NCBI GenBank assembly: GCA_946478755.1
Contig: CAMLDJ010000111.1
Coordinates: forward strand, 1 to 16,152
Source of the DNA: an uncultured Pedobacter sp.
GTDB taxonomy: Bacteria > Bacteroidota > Bacteroidia > Sphingobacteriales > Sphingobacteriaceae
DNA length: 16,152 nucleotides
Direction of reading: 5' to 3'
The notes below the pieces were generated by a model. The model did not search any database, was not told the origin of the DNA, and worked only from the letters and a program-made list of their open reading frames with translations. Positions 5,885 through 13,154 of the stretch are shown here, piece by piece. The translations under genes and the position numbers were made by a program. How positions within the stretch are numbered: the first letter of the stretch is position 1; every line of letters starts with the position of its first letter.

Positions 5885-6148
5885 AAGATGATATTTTAGG
5901 ATTAAAATCACAAAAAAACGATAAGCAGTTTGTTTTCTCAAAGGAACAATTTTCGTTGATTTTTGTTTATAAGATTTAATTTAAGATATTTACTTAATAT
6001 TCCACCTTGTTTATCAATAGATTACGAAATTTAATAATTAAAGAAGTTTATTTCAAACGAAAAATTAAACATAGAATTTATCCATAAACCCGGAAAATGC
6101 AACTGATAGCGGATTATACCATTTTAACAAGGAAAGATTATAGGTAGC

Positions 6149-7183
6149 ATGGAAACATTAAGTGATCGACCTAACTACTTTATAGAAAAGGTTTGGAATA
6201 TGCTTGGAAAAAACAATGTTGAAGAAATTAAGTGGGGCATTATTGGCTGTGGGGATGTTACAGAGCTTAAAAGCGGTCCCGCCTTTAATAAAGTAATGAA
6301 TTCATCCCTGATTGCGGTCATGCGCCGTGATGGCAATAAGGCAAAAGATTATGCCCTGCGACATGGAGTTCTTAAATGGTATGATGATGCAAACCACCTT
6401 ATAGATGACCCAGAAATAAATGCAATTTATATTGCTACTCCTCCCTTACAACATGAAGAATATGCCATTCGCGCTATGGCTGCCGGAAAACCTGTATATG
6501 TCGAAAAGCCTATGACCCTGAACGCAGCCTCTGCTGCGAGAATGAGAGACGCCTCGGAAAAGTACAATGTGAAGCTTACCGTAGCTCATTACAGACGGGC
6601 ACAACCCATGTTTTTAAAAATCAAGTCACTTTTAGAGAGTAATGCAATAGGAGAGGTAAAGGTTGTACAGCTCCAAATGCTGCAGCCACAGAATTCACAG
6701 TTAATTGCAGGGTCTGAGACGAACTGGCGCTTGGATCCAGCCATATCAGGAGGCGGATTATTTCACGATCTCGCTCCTCATCAGCTCGATTTGATGATAC
6801 ATTTTTTTGGGGAGGTAGATAAATCATCGGGTATATCTTTAAATCAAGGAAGCTCCTACGCAGTCGATGATATGGTTACCGGGCATATTTTATTTAAAAA
6901 TGGAGTTGTTTTTAATGGAACATGGTGTTTTTCCGTTGCAGCGCATACTGATCTTTGCGAAATCATCGGAACCGGGGGCAAAATCAGCTTTCCCATGTTT
7001 GGCCATAAGGTGACTTTAGTTAAGGACGGTGAGGAAGAAGATTTTATATTTGATACCTTAACTCATGTGCAGCAACCTATGATAGACGAAGTGGTGAGAT
7101 ACTTTTTGGGTAAAGCAGATAATCCCTGCTCTGCAGAACAAGCGCTGCAATCCATGCAGTTAATGGATATCTTCACAAAATAA
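6149..7183 (+). CDS. Gfo/Idh/MocA-family NAD(P)-dependent oxidoreductase
   Basis: 344 residues from 6149; a second in-frame ATG at 6200 (residue 18, MLGKNNVEEIKWGIIGCG) is a good alternative start, as family members usually begin near the nucleotide fold. The Rossmann motif is GIIGCGDV (30-37), followed by IYIATPP (94-99) and the catalytic-region EKP at 119-121 (VYVEKPMTLN). The second domain has GGGLFHDLAPHQLDLMIHFFG (201-221), where His and Asp residues contribute to the active site. Such enzymes oxidise or reduce sugars, inositols or bile-pigment-like substrates with NAD(P). The substrate cannot be told. It sits alone between a divergent outer-membrane protein and the ABC exporter genes, with 93 bp before the latter. 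Confidence 0.9.
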   Translation: METLSDRPNYFIEKVWNMLGKNNVEEIKWGIIGCGDVTELKSGPAFNKVMNSSLIAVMRRDGNKAKDYALRHGVLKWYDDANHLIDDPEINAIYIATPPLQHEEYAIRAMAAGKPVYVEKPMTLNAASAARMRDASEKYNVKLTVAHYRRAQPMFLKIKSLLESNAIGEVKVVQLQMLQPQNSQLIAGSETNWRLDPAISGGGLFHDLAPHQLDLMIHFFGEVDKSSGISLNQGSSYAVDDMVTGHILFKNGVVFNGTWCFSVAAHTDLCEIIGTGGKISFPMFGHKVTLVKDGEEEDFIFDTLTHVQQPMIDEVVRYFLGKADNPCSAEQALQSMQLMDIFTK

Positions 7184-7276
7184 ACATTGCCTTATCCGCA
7201 ATTATTCAGTCATTCAATTATATATTCCCTTATTCGTATATTGTGCGGCTGAAATCAAACCAGCAGGTACGGATAT

Positions 7277-9022
7277 ATGGATAGCAAAGCAGTAAGCAGC
7301 AAACCGAAAGAACCAGGTATTTTTAGTTTACTAAAGCCCTATAAAGGTTTGATCTTTCTACTACTTTTTTTCGCATTGATAAGTAACGGCGTAAACCTTT
7401 TGTTACCTAAAATAATAGCAAATGGAATTGATGCCTATACCGATGGCACGTTTGATCCCCAAGCTATCCTTATCAAATTCACTGTGGCCATTCTCTTTGT
7501 GTTTCTCTTTACATCTCTGCAAAGCATCATACAAACGTATGCCTCGGAAAAAGTTGCGAGGGACCTTAGAACTCAACTTGCTGATCAAATCTCAAAGCAA
7601 AGCAATAGCTATATAGAAAAGGTCAGTCCAGCCAAGTTACTAACCAACTTAACTGCCGATGTAGATTCTATAAAATCATTTATCTCGCAGGCCATCATTT
7701 CAATTACTTCATCCATATTGATTATTATTGGTGCCACCATTCTCTTGCTTACTATTAACTGGAAACTTGCGTTAGCCATAATAGCGATCATTCCGATTAT
7801 CGGCATTGCCTTTTTTTGGGTGATCAAAAAAGTAAGTGCGCTCTTTAAAGAGAGCAGAGCGGTCATAGACTGGCTTAACAAAGTCATTAATGAAAGTATA
7901 CTTGGTGCTGCCCTGATTCGCGTAGTCAACTCGCAGCAATTAGAATACATTAAATTTTTATCTGCCAATACTAAGGCAAAAGATCTGGGTCTGTCTATTT
8001 TAAGTCTGTTTGCAGGTTTAATCCCCGTAATCATATTTGTAGCCAATCTGGCAGGTCTAACCATATTGCTTCTCGGCGGGCATTACGTAATTAATGATAC
8101 CATGACCCTTGGGGATTTTGCTGCATTTAACAGTTATCTCGCGCTACTCATTTTTCCAATTATCGTGATTGGTTTTATGAGCAACGTTATTGCGCAGGCA
8201 ACAGCATCTTACGGACGTATTGCACAGATATTGAATAAAACAAATGAATCTAATTCGGGTAGCCTTATCGATTCGTTAAAAGGAGAGGTAGAAATGAAGA
8301 AAATCAATGTGATTTATGGACAAAAGCCAGTACTTAAAAATATTTCCTTTCATCTTCAGCCTGGATCGAAAACAGCAATCATCGGCCCGACTGCCGCTGG
8401 TAAAACACAGCTCCTTTATCTGCTTACTGGATTAATCAAACCGGATAGCGGTGACATTATGTTCGATCAACATCACATATCACATTACAATCAGGAAGCT
8501 TTTCATAACCAGGTGGGCTTTGTTTTTCAGGATAGCATTATCTTTAATATGAGTATTCGCGAAAATATTGCCTTCAACGACATGGTTACTGATCAGTCCC
8601 TGGAAAAAGCAATAGAAACAGCTGAACTAAAAGATTTCATCCAGACACTTCCTGAACATTTGAATACGGTTGTCTCTGAAAGAGGATCCAATCTTTCAGG
8701 CGGACAAAAACAAAGGATCATGCTTGCTAGGGCACTGGCATTAAATCCAAAAATTCTTTTGCTTGATGATTTTACCGCAAGGGTTGACAGCCATACCGAG
8801 CAACGGATCCTCGCCAATGTACAGCGAAACTATCCAGGTTTAACCTTACTTTCAGTTACGCAAAAAATTGCCGCTGTTCAAAATTATGATAATGTCATTC
8901 TGATGATGCAGGGTGAAATAATATCACAAGGCACACATCAGCAGCTCATGAAAAGCAGTACTGAGTACGTTCAAATTTACAATTCACAACAGAGCACCAG
9001 TAATTATGAATTACAATCTTAA
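7277..9022 (+). CDS. ABC exporter subunit with degenerate catalytic site (half of heterodimer)
   Basis: 581 residues: a transmembrane domain with six hydrophobic helices (about 20-320) then a nucleotide-binding domain. Walker A is GPTAAGKT (370-377), the Q-loop Gln418, the signature LSGGQ (473-477), and Walker B ILLLDD (493-498). Two catalytic positions are changed: the Glu after Walker B is Asp498 and the switch-loop His is Gln529 (SVTQKIAAV). This is the pattern of the degenerate-site subunit of heterodimeric exporters such as TM287/288. The product would pair with the next gene's protein, whose start overlaps this stop by 17 bp, giving coupled expression. Type IV (ABCB-like) exporters move drugs, lipids or peptides out of the cell; the substrate is unknown. 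Confidence 0.93.
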   Translation: MDSKAVSSKPKEPGIFSLLKPYKGLIFLLLFFALISNGVNLLLPKIIANGIDAYTDGTFDPQAILIKFTVAILFVFLFTSLQSIIQTYASEKVARDLRTQLADQISKQSNSYIEKVSPAKLLTNLTADVDSIKSFISQAIISITSSILIIIGATILLLTINWKLALAIIAIIPIIGIAFFWVIKKVSALFKESRAVIDWLNKVINESILGAALIRVVNSQQLEYIKFLSANTKAKDLGLSILSLFAGLIPVIIFVANLAGLTILLLGGHYVINDTMTLGDFAAFNSYLALLIFPIIVIGFMSNVIAQATASYGRIAQILNKTNESNSGSLIDSLKGEVEMKKINVIYGQKPVLKNISFHLQPGSKTAIIGPTAAGKTQLLYLLTGLIKPDSGDIMFDQHHISHYNQEAFHNQVGFVFQDSIIFNMSIRENIAFNDMVTDQSLEKAIETAELKDFIQTLPEHLNTVVSERGSNLSGGQKQRIMLARALALNPKILLLDDFTARVDSHTEQRILANVQRNYPGLTLLSVTQKIAAVQNYDNVILMMQGEIISQGTHQQLMKSSTEYVQIYNSQQSTSNYELQS

Positions 9023-10766
9023 CCAGATCAGCGGTAAGGAAGAAAAGAAATCTACATTTGCAGTACTAAAAAAGCTATTGCAGCTCATCGCTCATGAACG
9101 CAAAAATCTTTTACTTGCCTTCATTGCAATAGTAATTAACTCCTCCTTGCTGTTGCTTTCACCATTAATTATAGGCTATACTATAGATACCTATGTAACT
9201 ACCAAGCAATTTAGCGGGGTCTTGTTATATTCAGGCATCCTTTTCACCATGTATCTGGTTACCTTATTTACAGGATACACACAGACCAAGCTGATGGGTG
9301 GAGTAGGACAAAGAACATTGTTCACTCTTCGCAATGTGATATTTCAGAAATTGCAGGAACTGCCGGTTTCTTTTTTCAGTCAGAATAAAGCTGGCGATCT
9401 TATTTCAAGGGTTAACAATGATACTGATAAATTGAACCAGTTCTTCTCACAATCTTTAATGCAGTTTTTAAGCAGCATATTTACCATGCTGGGAGCAGGT
9501 ATTTTTCTTCTCGTGATTAACATCAAACTTGGCGCTGCGACACTCGTCCCAGGATTATTAATATTGATATTTACAGCCCTTGTGTCGAGATGGGTAAAAA
9601 AGAAAAATACAGCAAATCTAAAAAGTGTAGGAAGCCTGAGTGGCGGAATACAGGAAAGTCTGAACAATTTCAAAGTCATCATTGCTTTTAACCGGCGTGA
9701 CTATTTCAGAAAGAAATTTGACGAAACCAATAGCCAGAACTATAAAACCGCAATTGGCGCTGGTATCGCCAACACTATTTTTGTTCCCATATTTGGGTTC
9801 TTCTCCAGTGCAGCGCAGCTGATTGTACTGTTATACGGCATACATCTTATTTTAATTGGTGAATTTTCCATAGGCTTACTGATCAGTTACCTCTCTTATG
9901 CAGTAAACTTTTACAACCCGTTACGTCAGCTCGCTGCCTTGTGGAGCAGCTTCCAGGTAGCCATGGCAGGCTGGGACAGAATCTCCCAAATTCTATCATT
10001 GGAAAACAACCTTCGTGTAATACAAGACGCCAATTCGTCTAATTCCAATGCCTTGCTATCTTTTAAAAATGTTCATTTTTCCTATTCAGGTGGAGAAGAA
10101 ATATTGCATAATATCAGTTTCGATCTTCTAAAAGGCAAAACCTATGCTTTAATTGGCCCCACTGGTGGTGGCAAAACTACTACCGCATCTCTGATGGCTC
10201 GTTTATACGATGCTACCGATGGTAAAATATTGTTGCAAGGAAAGGATATTCGTTCTTATACTGCAGAAGAACGGGGAAAAAAAATAGGATTCATTTTACA
10301 GGAACCATTTTTATTTACGGGCACAGTAAGAGACAATATTTTGTACAGCAACAATGCTTATAAGGACTATACAAATGAACAGCTGGAAGAGGTCATTAAA
10401 ACAGCACATCTAGAGGACTTGCTGACCTTGTTTGATAGAGGATTGGAAACAGAGGTGACATCAAACTCAGACAATATAAGCCTGGGGCAAAAGCAGCTGA
10501 TTGCATTCATGAGAGCTGTGCTGCGCAATCCCGAATTACTTATTCTCGACGAAGCTACCGCCAACATAGATACCATTACAGAAAAACTGCTCAGTGATAT
10601 CTTAAAAAAACTACCAAGTGAAACTACACTGGTAATCATTGCTCACCGGTTGAATACCATCGAGAACGCGGATGAGATATATTTTATAAACTCTGGTGAG
10701 GTGATTAAAGCTGGCACACTCAATCATGCGATGAATATGCTGCTAAAAGGAAAAAGAAACAGTTAA
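9006..10766 (+). CDS. ABC exporter subunit with consensus catalytic residues (partner of 7277-9022)
   Basis: 586 residues: six hydrophobic helices (about 35-330) and a nucleotide-binding domain. Walker A is GPTGGGKT (384-391), Q-loop Gln432, Walker B LLILDE (511-516) with catalytic Glu516, and the switch His547 (IIAHRLNTI). The signature is ISLGQ (491-495) instead of LSGGQ: Leu493 replaces the first Gly. Since the signature of one subunit faces the Walker motifs of the other, this altered motif falls in the same composite site as Asp498/Gln529 of the first subunit, giving one degenerate and one active ATP site. The start codon lies inside the upstream gene (17-bp overlap), so the two are translated together. 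Confidence 0.93.
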   Translation: MNYNLNQISGKEEKKSTFAVLKKLLQLIAHERKNLLLAFIAIVINSSLLLLSPLIIGYTIDTYVTTKQFSGVLLYSGILFTMYLVTLFTGYTQTKLMGGVGQRTLFTLRNVIFQKLQELPVSFFSQNKAGDLISRVNNDTDKLNQFFSQSLMQFLSSIFTMLGAGIFLLVINIKLGAATLVPGLLILIFTALVSRWVKKKNTANLKSVGSLSGGIQESLNNFKVIIAFNRRDYFRKKFDETNSQNYKTAIGAGIANTIFVPIFGFFSSAAQLIVLLYGIHLILIGEFSIGLLISYLSYAVNFYNPLRQLAALWSSFQVAMAGWDRISQILSLENNLRVIQDANSSNSNALLSFKNVHFSYSGGEEILHNISFDLLKGKTYALIGPTGGGKTTTASLMARLYDATDGKILLQGKDIRSYTAEERGKKIGFILQEPFLFTGTVRDNILYSNNAYKDYTNEQLEEVIKTAHLEDLLTLFDRGLETEVTSNSDNISLGQKQLIAFMRAVLRNPELLILDEATANIDTITEKLLSDILKKLPSETTLVIIAHRLNTIENADEIYFINSGEVIKAGTLNHAMNMLLKGKRNS

Positions 10767-10769
10767 CAG

Positions 10770-10806
10770 CAGCGGTTAATGACCGCTGGTGTGATTGTCT
10801 TTTTTT
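10770..10806 (+). terminator. Weak terminator-like hairpin after the ABC exporter genes
   Basis: CAGCGGT (10770-10776), loop TAATG, ACCGCTG (10782-10788); a T-run follows only after about 9 nt (10799-10806). On the minus strand the stem is followed by CTGTTAACTGTTTCTTTTT, so it may serve both convergent units. The stem overlaps the 3' end of the 33-residue gene. Confidence 0.4.
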
Positions 10807-10877
10807 CCGAAAGTTAAATAAAGCGCTGCCACCATGATGATTACTGAAAGGATAACTAAGCTGATTAAGGATGCCAT
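10776..10877 (-). CDS. 33-residue single-span membrane protein
   Basis: Minus-strand frame ATG 10877 to TAA 10776-10778. The product MASLISLVILSVIIMVAALY followed by LTFGKKDNHTSGH is an N-terminal hydrophobic helix of about 22 residues, then a short polar tail with Lys-Lys-Asp, giving an N-out or N-in single span that cannot be oriented from sequence alone. A near-perfect promoter (10907-10938) and a short leader precede it, and a hairpin lies at its end, so it is likely a real small gene missed by length cut-offs. It converges on the ABC exporter operon (stop at 10766). Family not recognised; a regulator or partner of a membrane complex is possible but unproven. Confidence 0.6.
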   Translation of the reverse strand: MASLISLVILSVIIMVAALYLTFGKKDNHTSGH

Positions 10878-10906
10878 AGAATTGTTATTTAAAGTAAATT
10901 ATACCA

Positions 10907-10938
10907 CAAATATAACTTTACAAATGAATAAAAAACAA
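10907..10938 (-). promoter_or_regulatory. Promoter of the 33-residue membrane protein gene
   Basis: The minus strand has TTG at 10938-10936, a 21-bp spacer, then TATATTTG at 10914-10907, an exact match to the Bacteroidota consensus TAnnTTTG. The predicted start site is near 10900, about 23 nt before the ATG at 10877. Confidence 0.65.
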
Positions 10939-10939
10939 T

Positions 10940-11360
10940 TAAACTTTCGCGAAGACTCGTATTCAACATCATAAAGAAAAGCTAAAAATATTTTGTTTGA
11001 AAATGAGCAGAGCACAAGGGATTTACGAAAGTGTGAATTTGTTAATAAATTCTATACAAAGGCAAACCAGAAATTCACTAGATTGTTTTTAGTAAAAGAT
11101 GCTCGACAACCCGATACAAAAGTCCTGTGAGTGGGTGATCCACGTAGGGCAGGCACACCATAAAAAGAAGATCAGCTGCTGATCTTCTTTTTTCCATATA
11201 TTATCCCGGGATGGGCGGCTCGCATCATTCTTTCCCATAAAGTTCCACATATCGTTTGACCTTTCAGTAGGTAAGTTCACGTTACAAAGCCTAAATTAAG
11301 CTTATACCGAACAAATCGAAATAAACCCTGTTGTTATAACTAGATCAATTGAAATAATGT
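10940..11360. other. Gene-free stretch with a possible structured RNA ending at 11192
   Basis: No convincing protein gene lies here. On the plus strand 11120-11160 can fold into an interrupted hairpin: CCTG and CAGG outside, GTGG and CCAC inside, loop GTGAT. It is followed directly by the strong hairpin at 11162-11192. A small transcript ending there is possible, but no clean promoter was found and it matches no RNA family I recognise (not tRNA-, SRP-, tmRNA- or 6S-like). The part 11200-11360 shows nothing further; it must hold the promoter of the GH15 gene, but no TAnnTTTG was seen. Confidence 0.25.
11162..11192. terminator. Strong bidirectional intrinsic terminator
   Basis: AAAAAGAAGATCA (11162-11174), loop GCTGC, TGATCTTCTTTTT (11180-11192). 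The 13-bp stem carries an A-run on one side and a T-run on the other, so it works on both strands. No gene is seen ending nearby on the plus strand, and on the minus strand it lies upstream of the GH15 gene. Confidence 0.75.
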
Positions 11361-13145
11361 ATGACAGAGAGACACACCTATCAAACAGGAATCATCGGGA
11401 ACTGCGCCTATATTGCACATGTAAACAAAAATACCAATATAGATTGGCTTTGCTGGCCGCGGTTCGATAGCAGTTTCATATTTGGTGGTTTATTGGATAG
11501 AGACAAAGGGGGTGAATTCTCCATTCTTCCACACGGTGAATATATATCAAGGCAATACTATCTCGAAAACACGAATGTGCTTTGTACCGAGATAAGTAAT
11601 CCGGAAGGAAAATACAGGATTATTGATTTTGCACCACGTTTTTATCAATTTGAAAGATACTATAAACCTTTGATGCTAATCCGGAAAGTCGAGCCGCTGG
11701 AGGGTAACCCAAGAATTAAGGTGACCTGTAAACCAGTATGCGACTATGGTAATAAGAAGCAAAAAGGCAGTAGGGGCAGTAACCATATCGAATTTACTGG
11801 CGACAATGAGGACATGCAATTGAGCACTAACATTTCCCTTAGTTATATAGAAGACGCTAAATATTTCGCGTTAAATGAACCTAAATACCTTATTCTTACT
11901 TACGGCCATGAACTGAATGCGCCAATCATCAGCACGGCAGACAGGTTCTTAAGGGAAACCGTTAAATATTGGCGGACATGGATCAAGCATTCCACGATTG
12001 CCGGCTTCTATCAATCGTACGTCATCCGCTCAGCCCTCACGCTAAAGATCCATCAATACGAAGATACGGGTGCAATTATAGCAGCAAGTACAACCAGTCT
12101 GCCTGAATCACAGGGGAGTGGCAGAAACTGGGACTACCGTTATTGCTGGATGAGAGATACCTATTATGTCATTACCTCCTTAAACCATATCGGTCACTTC
12201 GAAGAAATGGAGCGGTATTTTAATTATATCACTGATATTTCTTTCAGAGATGACGAGCGCTATCAGCCACTGTTTGGCATTGCCGGTGAAAGAGTATTAA
12301 CCGAGCGTAAGCTCAAAAACCTGAAAGGTTATCTTGGAAACACACCTATAAGAATCGGAAACCAGGCTTTTGAACATATTCAAAATGATATTTATGGCCA
12401 GGTACTGGTCTCTATGTTGCCACTCTACACGGATAATCGCTTCATCTATTCAGAAAGAAAAGATTCGGAGCAATGGCTGGATTATCTTATGAAAAAGATA
12501 GAACGTACTATTGACGAAAAGGATGCAGGGATATGGGAGTTCAGAAATATTGCAAATACCCACTGTTATACCAACCTTTTTCAGTGGGCAGGAGCCAATG
12601 CTGCGCTTAAAATGGCTAAAACTATAGGCAATCAAATATATGTGGAAAGGGCCCAGATCCTGATTGATAAAGCAGCCAAGCATATTGAAGACTGCTACGA
12701 TCCGCTTCGAAAAGTATATAATCATGCTGTGGGCAGTACACACTTGGATGCCAGTACCTTACAACTCATATTAATGAACTACCTTGACCCGGCATCACAA
12801 AAGGCAAAGGATCATCTAACTGCTTTGGAAAATGAACTTAAAGGTAAAGATGGGCTATTTTACCGATACTTACATAGAGACGACTTTGGTAAGCCTAAGA
12901 CCACATTTCTCATTTGTGCTTTTTGGTATGTTGAGGCCCTGGCCTGTGTCGGCAGACTGGATGACGCGATCAAAGAATTTGAATCACTGATTAAATATGC
13001 CAATCATTTGATGCTTTTCAGTGAAGATGTAGACGAGAACGATGGCAGTCAATGGGGGAATTTCCCCCAGGCTTACAGCCATGTAGGATTAATGAATGCA
13101 GCACACCGCATAGCTATAAAGTTAGACAGACCTGTATTTCTCTAA
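11361..13145 (+). CDS. Glycoside hydrolase family 15 protein (glucoamylase/trehalase type)
   Basis: 594 residues with the full GH15 layout. The N-terminal beta-sandwich domain has GIIGNCAYIAHVNKN then IDWLCWPRFDSSFIFGGLLD (10-46). The (alpha/alpha)6 catalytic domain has GRNWDYRYCWMRD (254-266), the general-acid region VLTERKLKNLKGYLGN with Glu315, and the general-base region LFSED with Glu555, followed by GNFPQAYSHVGLMNAA (566-581). No signal peptide, so it is cytoplasmic. GH15 enzymes release glucose from alpha-glucans, and some bacterial members are trehalases. It converges on, and overlaps at the stop codon with, a trehalose-6-phosphate synthase/phosphatase, which makes trehalose or a related storage glucan a likely substrate. 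That last step is inference. Confidence 0.9.
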   Translation: MTERHTYQTGIIGNCAYIAHVNKNTNIDWLCWPRFDSSFIFGGLLDRDKGGEFSILPHGEYISRQYYLENTNVLCTEISNPEGKYRIIDFAPRFYQFERYYKPLMLIRKVEPLEGNPRIKVTCKPVCDYGNKKQKGSRGSNHIEFTGDNEDMQLSTNISLSYIEDAKYFALNEPKYLILTYGHELNAPIISTADRFLRETVKYWRTWIKHSTIAGFYQSYVIRSALTLKIHQYEDTGAIIAASTTSLPESQGSGRNWDYRYCWMRDTYYVITSLNHIGHFEEMERYFNYITDISFRDDERYQPLFGIAGERVLTERKLKNLKGYLGNTPIRIGNQAFEHIQNDIYGQVLVSMLPLYTDNRFIYSERKDSEQWLDYLMKKIERTIDEKDAGIWEFRNIANTHCYTNLFQWAGANAALKMAKTIGNQIYVERAQILIDKAAKHIEDCYDPLRKVYNHAVGSTHLDASTLQLILMNYLDPASQKAKDHLTALENELKGKDGLFYRYLHRDDFGKPKTTFLICAFWYVEALACVGRLDDAIKEFESLIKYANHLMLFSEDVDENDGSQWGNFPQAYSHVGLMNAAHRIAIKLDRPVFL

Positions 13146-13154
13146 TACAGGTCT
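13128..13154. terminator. Shared hairpin at overlapping convergent stop codons
   Basis: AGACCTGTATT (13128-13138), loop TCTCT, AATACAGGTCT (13144-13154), an 11-bp perfect stem. It spans the last codons and stop codons of both the GH15 gene (TAA 13143-13145) and the otsAB gene (minus-strand TAG 13144-13142). There is no real T-run on either side, so it may act as a bidirectional terminator or RNA 3'-end protector. Confidence 0.5.

Noticed and set aside
5885..5941. Longer N-terminus for the outer-membrane protein
   Set aside because: It would bury the signal peptide behind 19 unrelated residues.
11003..11092. Plus-strand frame of 29 residues (starting MSRAQGIYESV)
   Set aside because: No consensus promoter, no membrane or leader feature and no recognisable family; too weak to list as a gene.
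11100..11165. tRNA-like segment ending in CACACCA
   Set aside because: No 7-bp acceptor stem and no TTC-type T-loop could be drawn.
11089..11280. Minus-strand frame of 63 codons
   Set aside because: It runs through the bidirectional terminator at 11162-11192, has no promoter or family likeness, and its amino-acid make-up looks like translated non-coding DNA.
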